64,000 nucleotides of DNA from Macrosoma leucophasiata (GCA_036365455.1 JAWQUS010000026.1:10248001-10312000), one strand, 5' to 3'. Numbered from the stretch's first letter, positions 9,329-20,589 are shown. Made by a program: numbers and translations. Notes: generated by a model not told the origin, from the letters alone.

Positions 9329-10028
9329 TATTAATTTATTATTATTTATTGATTTACAAAAACATCAACCAAAGTTTTTCATTTTGGGCACCTAATAGAA
9401 CTACTTACTACTATTATTATAAGGCTCCAACCGCAACTAAGGTACTTATGTATAAACAAATTCCTAAAATATCTTTGGCATTTCATACTTAATAGGTATA
9501 TCAATTTCCGATACTAGGTGTCATCAAACCACTACCTACAGTGTCATTTTATTGCATCATCGTTCGAATCATAAGCGTCTGGAACACAGACGCTGTTTTA
9601 AAACCAGCTTAAAAATCAGCTGCAAATGATGTAACCCATAGTACCCATACACCTAAAGCGCATAAATAAATCGAAAAGTGAGCCAATCATTCAACCGTAC
9701 TCGGTCCAAGCCAGTTTGCAGAATGCAAAGAATGGTAACTTGGTAAAAAAAATGGCGGTGGCACGTTTACGAGGTTGTTCCTCTTGGCGCCCGTCAGGTA
9801 GTTGACACGGGAATAGACCATCGGTGCGGTGAACTTTGCCGAACTATATTATTGTTTTTGTCGACAAACACGTAACCTTACCTTGGCTAACGCAGGCTGA
9901 TTAGATTTTATCGTTTGATCGTTAATTATTAATTAGGGAACACTTGAAAAGGTTTTTTATTAATTTTTACACCCACCCTCTGCTCCTTGCGCCTCTCGTT
10001 TTGCTTTACTTGCAACTCCTAAGATTTA
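9329..10028. other. unannotated AT-rich stretch
   Basis: The first bases match the left flank of the SINE (see 5492). No repeat of the window and no coding domain is recognised. Confidence 0.4.
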
Positions 10029-10196
10029 ATGTACGGCCCTGTAATTAGACATAACACCTTAGGCCTCAGGACTGGTAACGCACCTGCATCTGCATTTTGA
10101 CCCTGGTTTTTGTGTGGTTGTCTATAGGCTGCAGTCATCACTTAACACAATGTAAACTGTATGCTTGTTTACCACTTCCATTACATAAAAAACGTA
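10029..10196 (+). mobile_element. family A retroposon, 5'-truncated
   Basis: It begins at GTACGGCCCTGTAAT and runs to CCACTTCCATTACATAAAAAA. The first half of the family is missing. Confidence 0.8.
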
Positions 10197-11494
10197 AACT
10201 AAGTATGATTTTATAATATTTACACTTTACATTGATATAGTGCCTTGAGTCATAAGAATGCCCATGGTAGAATGTCGACTGGCCAGAAATCAAATTCTCG
10301 TCGAAATCTATTGTTCTAAAATATATTTTTCTACGATTGCTCTCATCCAAAAGTACCAACAGAATTGTGTGAAAATTCCCACCTGAGATAGTATTATAAT
10401 TTATTTCTTAACACGTTATATAAACACGCTACCTACCGCTTTGATATCGCTTGTAAAATCTGATAAGTGGGATATTTATGGTATCAACTATTTAATTAAA
10501 TATTAATTGTATCTTGTTACTATGAATAACCTCATCAATATTCATTAAAGTTTGCGTGCTCTTAGATGTCTCGCCTCGGTTTTTAATCAGTACTCGGAAC
10601 TCATTCCAAGATGTTACAAATATTAACACAGAGACCTTATCTTTTGTTTCCCTAAACTTGCCATTCAAACGCTTTTTTTTTCCTTCCTTTCCATCTCCAC
10701 TATCTTTATAAAATGCCGACATTTTAAACAGCCAACGAACACTATTGATGAAATTTAAACTCCATTCCGCTTTCTAATAGAACACAAATTATTTCGGCAA
10801 TATCCTTCTCGTAGATCACTTCTTAAAATTGGATTTTATAACTTGAGACATAGAGTCGAAAGTAGATTGTGTTGAGTAACTTTCTTTTCTTGGGATAAGC
10901 GCGGAGGATTCGGGCTTTTGGCAAATTTACCTGCCCAACGAAAATAATGTTAGACAGTGTATAGTTGTCTTAGAGTAAAGGCTTTTTAGTGAATTAAGTT
11001 GAGTGATTTATTGGTAAATTAGTATAACGTGTTCGGTAACAGACATGGTTTATCTTATCAGTGTATGGTCGAATGTGAAGTGATCGAAACACGAGCGGTC
11101 CATTGATTTTCATTTATCTTTTACTATCAATAATATCCAATCTTCATTGTGGCGCGTCTGTACGTGTGAATCCGTAAATCGGTAACGCTAACTGCACTTA
11201 TCGATACAATCTCGCGGAAAGTGTATTAACGTTATGGATGAGTGTATAGAGTAGTTGATGACAGTACAGTCGAGAGGAAAGTGAAATGATGTTAGTCCAT
11301 TACCAATGGGTATGGGTAGTGGACCGCAGACAGAATGACTTGTGGTCGGCTACGCTCGATACCGATCACTGGATAGGAGACAGGATACTGTCATCGACAG
11401 AACTGTTTTAATCGGAAATATTTTTCGTTATTGCTACCGATGCTTTTTATTTCAATTTTCAACTGTAACGCGTTTTCTATTTTCTCCATCGCTA
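10197..11494. other. unannotated 1.3 kb stretch
   Basis: No known repeat, hairpin or coding domain is seen. Small frames at 10138-10722 lack any recognisable motif. This could be single-copy DNA. Confidence 0.4.
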
Positions 11495-11660
11495 GTAAAT
11501 ATCGTCATTTCAGCCAAAAGACGTCCACTACTGGAAAAAGGCCTCGCCCAAAGATTCCCACAACGAACCGTCCTGGGCCGCCCTCATCCAGCGATTGCCC
11601 GCAACATTCACCAGGTCGTCAGTCCACCTCGTGGGTGGCCTTCCTACGCTTCGTAGCTAG
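11495..11660 (-). pseudogene. RTE-type LINE C-terminus and tail (family M)
   Basis: Read on the minus strand this encodes VGRPPTRWTDDLVNVAGNRW, then MRAAQDGSLW, and ends after a GEAFFQ-like motif. It then passes into the GGCTGAAATGACGAT-type tail. This is the very common C-terminus of insect RTE-clade LINEs. It carries an in-frame stop and no upstream RT. Confidence 0.75.
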
Positions 11661-12036
11661 TAAATACTCGTATAGTAATCTGATATAACATACCTTCTAT
11701 CATTTATTTAATATGACATTGTACATGAAAATTATATTGAAAATCTTGTACCGCCGTTATCAGGTATCCAGGGGACTGATACTGTAGCAATTGATAATGA
11801 TTTAAACAAACACTTTGTGATTGTGTATCGATGTGCGAAAAGTATTAAAGCGATGATAACGGGCACCGGTGATAAGTTGATAAGGAGTGATAATGTGATG
11901 GATAGCCATGGGTTGGAGGAGCAAGCGGTGGGCGCGCGACGATGAACTTGACGACCTTGGCGATATGTTCGCCAAGTTGTGGTAAGTTGCATGAAAACAA
12001 ACGTGACGCGTAATTTTTGCATAGCATTTTAGTTCT
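11661..12036. other. unannotated stretch
   Basis: Open frames on the minus strand (11732-12107) show no recognisable family. No repeat is identified. Confidence 0.35.
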
Positions 12037-12162
12037 GTTGGTAGAGTCCCAGTGTAGGGAGTCGAGGGCGAAGACATCACTGCATTACCTAATCTATCTG
12101 GCGCCAAATGGCAGTGTTAGCACTATTGTGTTCTGGTTAGATGGTGTATGGCCCTGTAATAA
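12037..12162 (+). mobile_element. family A retroposon, 5' half of an interrupted copy
   Basis: It runs from TTGGTAGAGTCCCAGTGTAG to GGCCCTGTAATAA, where SINE B interrupts it. The element resumes at 12503. Confidence 0.85.
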
Positions 12163-12502
12163 TGTCCTCCAGACCGATTTTCGGTCACGGCGGGCAATCT
12201 CAACGGAGACTAGCCAACTGCACAGGAAATATAATAGTGCACAAGTGTATGCGCAAACACAGGTGCACTCTCTATTCCCTCACTCTCATAGCCCAATGGG
12301 ACGGCAATCCGACACGACCGGAGTGATCGGGCGCAGGATTAAAGGTTTTACGTGCTCTCCGAGGCACGACCAGACAGACACGGGCTACTACTGGGAATTT
12401 TCTCTCAGAAAGAACCCAATAACAGATTTTCCCTACCTGGGTATCGAACCCAGGACCTCAGGCTTCACCATCGCGATTGCGACCACTGAGCCAACGAGGC
12501 AG
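12163..12502 (-). mobile_element. tRNA-derived SINE family B, nested in family A
   Basis: A 340 bp insert interrupts family A exactly at TAATAA, which is found on both sides (12157-12162 and from 12503). On the minus strand it opens with a tRNA-like head: CTGCCTCGTTGGCTCAGTGG, then a perfect B-box-like GGTTCGATACC near 12437. The body is non-coding and ends GGTCTGGAGGACA beside the TTATTA target. The 162-codon frame at 12017-12505 spans both repeats and is not a gene. Confidence 0.85.
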
Positions 12503-12666
12503 TAATAATAATTATCACAGAGACATAACAACTAAGATCTCAGGGGTGGCAACGCATCTTCATTTTGACCTTTAGTTTTTGTGTAGATGTCTATAGACTG
12601 TAGTCATCACTTAACATTCATATGAATTGCATGCTTGTTGAATTGCACCTTTGTTACATAAAACAA
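12503..12666 (+). mobile_element. family A retroposon, 3' half of the interrupted copy
   Basis: It resumes as TAATAATAATTATCACAGAG and ends with TTTGTTACATAAAAC. The uninterrupted family reads GTAATAACTATCACAGAG (see 42840), which fixes the insertion point of SINE B. Confidence 0.85.
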
Positions 12667-13244
12667 TAGGTTTTCCCTAAGCTTCATTTGGCTTAGCAAC
12701 TAAACTAATGGAAACTTATTCAATGAAACCAATTTTTACCGGGCAGATATCTTTCTGCCTGGGACCAATGCGTACCAAATACGTTATGAGAAATCGATAC
12801 GATTGATCTGTATAGATTGTAGCATGTTGTACAGAACTGCGACGATAAATCGTGACATGTTTTTTACTTGTTTCTGAGTGATAACTTACAGTGGTGTAGT
12901 TATATGTACGATTTTCTGATGCCGTGTAATCATGTACACGTCACATTTTGTCCTTACCGTTTAAATTATTAGGGGGTAGTAGTAGTGTGATCGTAGGTAG
13001 GGATTCGTCACAACATTTATAATCCCGTTTCAACGTAGAATTTCCGTTTTAGTTTAGCATTAGATATAAAATACACGAACCATTTCCAAGCATTACCTTA
13101 AATCAATTTCGCATATTCTATTGATTTATGTATTTATCCAACATGTGAGTATCGATAAGTGAGTAATCAACGGTTTGCTTATCGTCCTGATAACGCCATA
13201 TTCCAACCAAATAAAACGAATATTGAAATTAGAATGCGTTTGCT
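12667..13244. other. unannotated AT-rich stretch
   Basis: No repeat of the window and no ORF of note. Confidence 0.35.
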
Positions 13245-13430
13245 AAAATGTATGTATGTATCTTACGACTACTATAAATGTGAAAGTATGGGTGTTTGTT
13301 TGTAACTCAATTACACCTAAGGCGACTGGACTGGAAGCGACGGATTTCGATTAAATTTTGTACACAGGTAGATATAGATAGTTGGCTGTTTACATATAGG
13401 ATACTTTTCATCCCGTTCCGAGGTTCCTTA
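13245..13430 (+). repeat. possible Helitron-like or other degenerate repeat
   Basis: TATGTATGTATC is followed by TACGACTACTATAAATGTG and GGTGTTTGTTTGT. This resembles the 5' ends of non-autonomous Helitrons in moths and butterflies. No CTAG end was located. Confidence 0.35.
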
Positions 13431-13509
13431 GGGAATTTATAAATAGATCGTCACATTTAGAAAATATTTGCCGATTATAATTGCTTTTGCATATACCTAT
13501 ATACGAACA

Positions 13510-13605
13510 TTACGAACGAAGACTCGTCGACAGATCCGAGACCGGTATTATTCGTGTCCCTCGCGTAGCCGATTATATCCTATTCTTTAGTTACAGCAGG
13601 GAATA
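13510..13605 (+). repeat. array I, degenerate unit
   Basis: GAGACCGGTATTATTCGTGT, GTAGCCGATTA and TTAGTTACAGC match, in order, the landmarks of the array I units at 14022 and 14452. Confidence 0.5.
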
Positions 13606-13815
13606 TGTAATAATACTACGTATAGAATGGACACTTTGAAGTCCCGCCCGATTTCCCCGCATCACCCTACCTCCTCCCCTCTTATGGGCGACGGTTGGTA
13701 TTTTCTACGTGCTACGCACACAGGCGCACGTGTAAATACACGTCACTGATTGATGTCTGTGTAATAGAGACCAGATTAAGCGTTTGTATGGAATTTTGAT
13801 AAAGTGTCCGCGGTG
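13605..13815 (+). repeat. family J unit, copy 1
   Basis: About 210 bp that recurs inverted at 48940-49150. Shared landmarks include GTCCCGCCCGATTTCCCCGC, GGGCGACGGTTGGTATTTT and a GTGTAAATACAC palindrome. No coding domain. Confidence 0.75.
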
Positions 13816-13880
13816 TGGTTACAGTCTGCCAGATCATTGTTCGTTTCAACGATCAGCTTTGAATGTTACATAGGTACATG
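13800..13880 (+). repeat. array I, degenerate partial unit
   Basis: GGTTACAGTCTGCCAGATCA, a TCGTTTCAACGATCAGC block and a TTTGAATG end match the second half of the array I unit. Confidence 0.5.
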
Positions 13881-14021
13881 AATCCTAAAAACATGACATT
13901 CCTTTTACTGGGCAGTTGTAAAAGGATTAAAGGAGTAGTAGGTAGCTACTCATTTGAATTTTTATTTGAATTACAATACTTATTCAATCCAACTCTATAA
14001 CCCACTCAATACTTACTGCAA

Positions 14022-14246
14022 ACACACGTAACGCGGTCCCCGGGGGGACCCGAGACTAGTATTATCCTAGTCCCCGAGGTGACCGATTAGTGTCCCGTAG
14101 TTACAACCTGCCGGATTATCTTGATTGCGATCAACTTACGGTCTTCATTTCATACAAACTATCAGCTTACCTACATATTTATTGAAAAAAAAACACGCAT
14201 TTTTAGGACATTTATAAGAATTTATCATCATTTTGGAATGATAGTA
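14022..14246 (+). repeat. array I unit 1
   Basis: It begins CACACGTAACGCGGTCCCCG. Later landmarks are CCCGTAGTTACAACCTGCC and ATTATCTTGATTGCGATCA. It is interrupted by a LINE D end; the array resumes at ~14436. Confidence 0.8.
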
Positions 14247-14435
14247 AGACTGACCATGACCAAATAGGTCGAGTTCTGTCTGATGGTGGGGTCAAAAGTC
14301 TTAGAAATCGGCGTGCATGTATGAAGAGAATGATGAAGGTAGACGAGGCACGAGATGTATGTCAGAACCGGGATATCTGGCGCTCTACACTCTCTGCCTA
14401 CCCCGTTAGGGACCTGGCGTGAAGATACATATACT
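14247..14435 (+). pseudogene. LINE family D C-terminus, inserted in array I
   Basis: It translates to RRACMKRMMKVDEARDVCQN, then RDIWRSTLSAYPVRDLA and a stop. Four other loci in the window end the same way (31437, 50110, 52495, 63700). The pattern (RRACM..MM.V.EA..VC..R..WRS..SAYP) is a typical end of an insect LINE reverse transcriptase protein. I cannot assign the clade by eye. Confidence 0.65.
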
Positions 14436-14715
14436 CAATACTCACGGTAATCACACGTAACGCGGTCCCGGGGGGACTCGAAACCGGTATTATGCCTGTC
14501 CCTGGGGTGACCGATAAGTATCCCGTAGATACAACCTGCCAGATTATCTTGATTGCGATCGACTTACGGTCTTCATTTCATACAAACTATCAGTTTTGGG
14601 CGCTACCAATTAATTGAAAAAAAAAACCACACATTTTAAGGATATTTATAAGAATTTAGGGCTACAGATTCATATTGGAATGATAGTATCCCAATTTTAT
14701 AACTCACCAATACTC
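14436..14715 (+). repeat. array I unit 2
   Basis: It carries the same landmarks as unit 1 and starts CACACGTAACGCGGTCCCGG at ~14452. Allowing for the D insertion, the spacing from unit 1 is ~240 bp. Confidence 0.8.
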
Positions 14716-14885
14716 ACGGTAATCACGCATAACGCGGTCCCCGGGGGGACTCGAGAACGGTATTATCCCTGACCCCGGGGTGATCGATTAGTATCCCATA
14801 GTTACAACCTGCCAGATTATCATGATTGCGATCGACTTTCGGTCTTCGTTTCATAGAAACGATCAGCTTTGGATGCCTGTTAATT
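14716..14885 (+). repeat. array I unit 3
   Basis: CACGCATAACGCGGTCCCCG, then GTTACAACCTGCCAGATTAT and GATTGCGATCGACTTTCGG. It starts 271 bp after unit 2. The small frame at 14826-15023 lies across its end and is not a gene. Confidence 0.8.
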
Positions 14886-15474
14886 CGATTGCTGTTTTTA
14901 CGTTTTTTCTGTTGGTGGGTTTTATTAACTTGTTTTTTGTTTTTCTTTATTGCTTTATCAATAACATTTTTAAAAATGTTCGTTGTAACTATCTCTAATA
15001 TTATTTATGATGAATATAGTTAAGTGCTTGTGGTCTAGCTAGGATACAATTAAAATAATTAATTATGCACAAAAATCTATAACATTACCAATATCTTGAT
15101 GATTGCTAAACAACTTGTCATATGGTGCCAAGAGTACTTGACTTTGATCTAAAACATGAAATGATTCGCCATATTATTGATTAATTAGGTGCATTTATTA
15201 TTTTTTTTATTTAATTATATACGCTGTATAAATATTATAAAACTTGGTGCACGTAGGTACTTAAGCTATAGGCATGGTTTATGTACGTGAACCTAGTTTT
15301 TACGGTTTGCATGGAAGTTGTAATTCTTCTTATTACTTTTAACTAGCATGTGTTATCACGCCTAGTCCACGGGGTAAGCAGCGTCCCTTTGCCTCCGAGG
15401 AATACCTACAGGCGTGAAGTAACGAATCATAAATTGAATTTAAACTGATTTCGTCTTTTCCATCTGTACCTAAT

Positions 15475-15610
15475 CACACTTACCACGAGACCTCCATTAT
15501 CCTTATTGCCCGGGAATAGATTAATATCTTTTAGTTATTATCCGTTGGATTATCATGATTGTGATCCTCTCCCGCTGTTTTCATGGAAAAAGAAGAGGTT
15601 CGTTTGATTT
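15475..15610 (+). repeat. array I, degenerate outlying unit
   Basis: CGAGACCTCCATTATCCTTA, CCCGGGAATAGATTA and GGATTATCATGATTGTGATC follow the order of the array I landmarks. Confidence 0.5.
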
Positions 15611-16435
15611 TTTTATTGCGATTTTTAATGGATTTTATATTTTTGATCGAGATCATCTGGTGATATTCATTAAAATGTTCGTTTTCTTTATAAATGAGGT
15701 GTCACTCTTCAAGGTAACTAGTTATTAATAGAAACGTTTTAAAAGGTTAATGTTATTTTTCTTAAACACAAAATACTTCGTTTGTGCTTCATATTTTATT
15801 TGGATTAGATGCCTTTTAAGATTAGGAAGATAAATCAAATCATTTTAGTTGTTTAGTTCTGTAGTTGTAATGACACATTTTTTATACATGTTATTGGTAG
15901 TTGAAACGATTTTTTTATTTCATGTTACTTTTTGTTCGTTTTTGAAATGGCCAAATGGCCGTTTGTGTCAGGGTGGATTGTTTTGTTATTCGCGTGGGCA
16001 AAGACTGGCGAAGCGTAACATAGGATCGACCTTATGCATGCCGTAAAGGTATGCGCGGATTTTATTCCTCGCCGATAGTTTATTAGAGAGGGGATTCTTC
16101 TAACACAAGTTACTACAACTTAAAAGAAGAGTTCCCAGACCCAAATTATATTGAACACTTGTTTTTTTTTTTATTAATAAAGTTTTTTTTATTAATTTAC
16201 TACGCTTGTAAATATCATTGGTAGCTTGTAAATAATAAACAATGTACCAAGTTGTGATAACACGAATGCCGTCTTAGCGCGCGCTATCATGACGTGTGCA
16301 AGGTTACATGCCGATCAAGTATCACGACTAAAAATTTGACTTGCCTCGTCCAAGGATAGTCGAATATCCGGTTAGGGGTTATATCGGGTGTTGGCGGTAT
16401 GGGAAAGGGAAAGCCTCTGTCCGACAGAAAATTCC
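15611..16435. other. unannotated AT-rich stretch
   Basis: No convincing gene or window-level repeat. The 65-codon frame near 15849 is hydrophobic by composition (T-rich DNA) and is not supported. Confidence 0.4.
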
Positions 16436-16690
16436 TACTGGTGGTAGAGCTCCAGTGTAGGAGCTCGCGGACGTAAGTGCCACCGCACTACGTAATCTAC
16501 TTGCCGCTAAATGGTAGTGTTCAGCATTATCGTGTTCCGGTCAAGTGGATAACACCTTAGGCCTGAGGAGTGGCCACGCAGCTAAATAGAAATCTCAGGT
16601 TTCAAGTAGATGTTTATAGGCTACAATATAACTTAGGTACTATCAATGTAAACTGTATGCCCGTTTGCCACTTCATGACAGTAAAAAAAA
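16436..16690 (+). mobile_element. family A retroposon with internal deletion
   Basis: A good head (TACTGGTGGTAGAGCTCCAG) and poly-A end. The block between CCGGTCAAGTGG and ATAACACCTTAGGCC is missing (~45 bp). Confidence 0.8.
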
Positions 16691-17490
16691 TCGCGAATGA
16701 TGTGGACGTTTTGTGTGTTAAAGAGCTGTTCGAAGGAAAACTAGCAATAACACACAATACCTATTTGTTTAATTACACGCCGTACAAAATGATGCTGGAG
16801 TCCAGCCAGTGAGTCGAGAACTTTGCTTATTGTGTACAACCCTGAGTAAGACCGGTGGGGTTAATGTCTAGACATACAGGTGATACAGGAATTCGTGGTG
16901 TTAATAATATACCATATAATATGCACTCAATCTTTCCCTTGTTGCTTTTTACATCACACTGTAGCAGCTGTGTCAGATGTGACGTAGTCTATATAATAAA
17001 AAATTGAAAAGGTAGGTACTATTCACCACATAAGATCATCTTAGAATAATACGACCGAACTAGATTTGTATAAAAATTGGAATTTCAGATGATATGTTGT
17101 ATGAAAATTTCCTTACTGATATTTTTTGAGTGTAAAAGAAGCTAGGATGTAGGTACTAAAAAATCAAAATACTTAACTAGCTTGTAATTACAGTGTACTA
17201 CACATGCTGCCATTCCATATAGTTACTGTCTCTACCTAAAATGCAAATTGTAATCAACGCTTCAGTTCTATCACGTGGAAATTTCATACACTGATGATAT
17301 TACAAAATTTCCATGGTAACCTATATTACGCGCCCGTAGTCTACTTACTGCAAACTTGTTAGATGCTATCATTAAAGTGTGTTTAAACAATGAGGTGTGG
17401 TTTGATTTTGATGGATGTCTATTTTCTAATTTTATAGACAATTTTCTGGAGATAATTTCTTGGTTTGAAAGACGCAACCTTTAATTCTTT
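16691..17490. other. unannotated stretch
   Basis: AT-rich. Small frames carry no domain and no repeat of the window is found. Confidence 0.4.
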
Positions 17491-17877
17491 AACCGAGTTC
17501 ATAAAACGAGAAGGTTCTCAATTCGGCCGGTATATATATATTTTTTTTATGTATGTACGTGAATTTCGCCGAGATTTCTGGACCGATTTACGAAATTCTT
17601 TTTTTTGTTCGATGCGGAATAGTTTCGAATTGGTCCCATAAAAATTTGATTCAGATAGGCCCATCAGTTTTTATTTTATGAGCATTTTTTTACTTACTTT
17701 TACCTCAGACTAAAGGAATAAGATTAGACGGCGAGTTGTCATTCATACAGTGCGTTGAATCCACTGACGTCCTAGATAGTCCTAATACGCATGACAACAG
17801 GATGACAACAAGTGACAATGACACATTTACTCATCGACGACACAACACAGCTTATTTACTCCTTCGTGGATAATTTT
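17491..17877 (+). repeat. family G repeat, copy 1
   Basis: It begins AACCGAGTTCATAAAACGAG and ends near CTTATTTACTCCTTCGTGG. The whole block recurs inverted at 44623-44984 with high identity. Copy 1 has a small extra GGATGACAACA. No coding capacity. Confidence 0.85.
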
Positions 17878-18520
17878 TTTTAATATTGCTTAGGCCCTAG
17901 ATCTACTGCCAGTAAATGTTTAAGCACTGCGTTAATTACGACTTAGCGAATTGCTGGAGAAAGGCGGCGCCAGGATGTGATATTGGAACTTTGACATTAA
18001 AAAAAAACGATGAATATCAAATTACGATATTCTAATATATGAATAACGTTTATTGAAAGAGGTATGAGTCTGAAATTTTGCATTCACTTCACTCACTGCC
18101 CTTGAAAACTATGGATTCGCTTAACGTAGTAAAATGTTCGTGTTTGTCAGGGCGGTTACGCGCTTTTGTTTCTCTACAATGAATCTTTCACAGAATAGTC
18201 TTGTGATGTTTCAGCCTTGTTGCGATTGATTATCCATTAACACTTAACATTGACATACACTAAAAGGTGTAATACAAGACGAATCTGGCGTTTCGCATAT
18301 CTCATTTCACAGTAATCATTAATTCGATATAGAACGCATCGTTCCAGGTGTCTCCCTTTTTTAAGTTTTCTTGAATCATTCGCATGGGAATAAAATGAAC
18401 AGTCTACTCGGTCTGCCCGGGACCACGAAAGCATCCGCAATGCCGTGACCGTACTCGTAGATTGATATTTAAATTGCTTTAGTCTCATTACCTATGCGAC
18501 AAAAAATTACCTATAAATAA
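17878..18520. other. unannotated stretch
   Basis: No gene recognised; the 83-codon minus frame at 18237-18488 has no visible domain. Confidence 0.35.
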
Positions 18521-18585
18521 TTAATATCAATTATGCTGTCGAGCGCCCGCGGTCACACGTTGTTGTGTGAAATATTATTAATACT
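18521..18585 (+). repeat. array L fragment
   Basis: TGTCGAGCGCCCGCGGTCAC followed by a GTTGTGTGAAAT block resembles CCGAGCGCTCGCGGTCAC in array L unit 1 (19640). Confidence 0.45.
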
Positions 18586-18805
18586 TTTTTTTTTAATGCA
18601 AATTGGTAAGAAAAAATTACTTTAAGCAGGCCATTAATGGGACCACCGAATGTACCTATATTGCTAAAGTTTTACCAACTTAGCGAAATAGTAACACGCG
18701 TTTACCCATTATTATACCACAATTGTTTAAAATATGTTGTTTGTAATTCACCTCCCTCATGACAATTTGAAAGAGAATGCCACAATAGGACATAATTATA
18801 CGGGA

Positions 18806-18896
18806 TGGCGGTGGAGCTCTAGGGATAAAGTTTGTCCCCAGGCGTTACCACCGTGTTATTTAATCTTGCCATTAAATGGTAGTTCAGCGCTATCGT
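18806..18896 (+). repeat. family A 5' fragment
   Basis: The head part of family A on the plus strand, cut at CAGCGCTATCGTG where a second A element in the opposite orientation begins with its T-run. Confidence 0.65.
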
Positions 18897-19190
18897 GTTT
18901 TTTTAAGTAATAAAAGTGGCAAACAATCATGCAGTTCACATTGATGTTAAGTGATGACTGCAGACTATAGACACCCTTACAAAGACCAAGGTCAAAGTGC
19001 AGATGCGTTACCACTCCTGAGGCCTAAGGTATTATGCCTCTGTGCTGGAAATTACTGGGCCGTATATTACCACCTGACCGGAACACGATAGTGCTAAACA
19101 CTACCTTTTAGCGGCAAGTATATTAGGTAATGCGGTGGTGCCTACGCCCGCGAGCACCGTCACTGGAGCTCTACCACCAGTAAAGCTCCA
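18897..19190 (-). mobile_element. family A retroposon, full length
   Basis: From TTTTTTTAAGTAATAAAAGT to ACCACCAGTAAAG. It is placed inside, or directly against, the plus-strand A fragment at 18806, giving an inverted pair. Confidence 0.85.
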
Positions 19191-19500
19191 GTGATGATAA
19201 TGATGAGTGATGTTAAATTAAATACCTATACGTGGCACTGTCGATGCTGCTACGTGCATAGTTTTCGTTGATTTGAAGTGTTACGGTCTCTGTAGAATAC
19301 TGTAGATTAACTAAGTACAGAATTTTTAAACCGTCGGTATTTATTTTATTGATATGCACATAAATTAATACACAGAGGATCCCCCTGCTTACTCCGTAAG
19401 GGGTAGGTATTTTTATGCGTATTTAGTAGGCCTTCAAAATTGGTCGTAGACAATTTCTGATACTGCTACGTGTTACTCTCTATGCATTTAATATTTTCTT
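19191..19500. other. unannotated stretch
   Basis: AT-rich. A short CCTGCTTACTCCGTAAGGGG near 19383 faintly resembles the SINE F end. Confidence 0.3.
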
Positions 19501-19835
19501 GTATTTAGTTTACTATCTCGCCAATGAATAAAAACGCTGATAAAACTGAAACCAGCTCAGATCGGTTCTCAGTTGTCAGTAAATAACCTATCATTATTGA
19601 TTCGTTTCGTGCTCGCAGCGAGCGCTGCAATTCCGGCTGCCGAGCGCTCGCGGTCACATTTTATGCGTGACCTACACTCAAATTTATCTTGAACACTTGC
19701 AATATGTTAGTGTTGTTTTTTTTTTGTCATCATGATATTAATATTACCTATGTATTCGTAGTTAAAAATAGCTACTAGTTTTGTTAAAGTTCAGGGGTAT
19801 AATGTTATGTTATTTGAATTTCGGTTCTGTCTTTA
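19501..19835 (+). repeat. array L unit 1 (interrupted by SINE C)
   Basis: Contains GATCGGTTCTCAGTTGTCAG, TTGATTCGTTTCGTGCTCGC and CCGAGCGCTCGCGG. Its right part is split off by SINE C at 19836 and resumes at 20192. Confidence 0.75.
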
Positions 19836-20191
19836 GAAGCGCGCATGGCCCCGCGGCTGGTGTAGATCATAAACGATCTACTCGGTTAAGCATTACGGGC
19901 GCGGTCGGATTTGTGATGGGTGACTGCTAGTGGCAAATTAAAATGCGCGTTTCCATGCTTCGGAGGGCACGTTAAGCCGTCGGTTTCGGTTGCTATCGAT
20001 AGATAGCAGTCGTTAAACTTTGTCGGAGGCCATATGGGCGGTTTGAAAACATCCGACAGCGGGTTGGCCACTAACCCGTATCTCCACCAATCCGCATTGG
20101 AGCAGCGTGGTGGAGTAAGCTCCAGGGCTCCCCCCAAAACGAGAGAGACTCGTGCCCAGCAGTGGGACGTATAATGGGTTGCCATTATTTA
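19836..20191 (+). mobile_element. SINE family C, copy 2
   Basis: It starts GAAGCGCGCATGGCCCCGCG and ends GGGTTGCCATTATTTA. CTGTCTTTA occurs directly on each side (19827-19835 and 20192-20200), a 9 bp target duplication. It is non-coding; the 99-codon minus frame across it is an artefact of the repeat. Confidence 0.92.
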
Positions 20192-20589
20192 CTGTCTTTA
20201 TAGTACATAGTTGTAGAACTTATAGCCTTATACATTCGATTTATCGTTAACCATTTTATGCTGTTTGTCGATTTATCAAAATCATAACATATCGAGTTTC
20301 CGCTCGCGTTAGCTTCCGATCGGTTCTCAGTGAATAACATAGGTATTATATTATCATTATTGATTCGTTTCGTGCTCGTAGCGAACGCTGCATTGTATGG
20401 ACTACGTGACCCTCGAATATGTAAATTATCATAGTCTCATGCTAAATATTAGGTAAGTATTAGCTTGCTACCGTGATATTAGTACCTATTAGGCATTACT
20501 ATGTAGCTTCTTTATCAAGATACGTGTTTTTTTTTTTTTTTCAAAGTAAACAAATTTAATGTTTTTTTTTATTTGATTTTAGCTACCGT
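20192..20589 (+). repeat. array L unit 2
   Basis: CTTATAGCCTTATACATTCG, CATTTTATGCTGTTTGTCGA, GATCGGTTCTCAGTGAATAA and GATTCGTTTCGTGCTCGTAG, in the same order as unit 3. The period after subtracting the SINE is ~385-395 bp. Confidence 0.8.

Noticed and set aside
12017..12505. 162-codon open frame
   Set aside because: It runs from a family A retroposon into SINE B; both are non-coding repeats with other copies here or clear tRNA-like heads.
15350..15425. SINE F remnant ending in AGGCGTGAAGT
   Set aside because: Only about 30 bases agree with the F terminus; too little to list as a feature.
13510..15610. CRISPR-like or satellite array with spacers
   Set aside because: The units are long, diverged and unevenly spaced in a eukaryotic context; nothing resembles CRISPR repeats.
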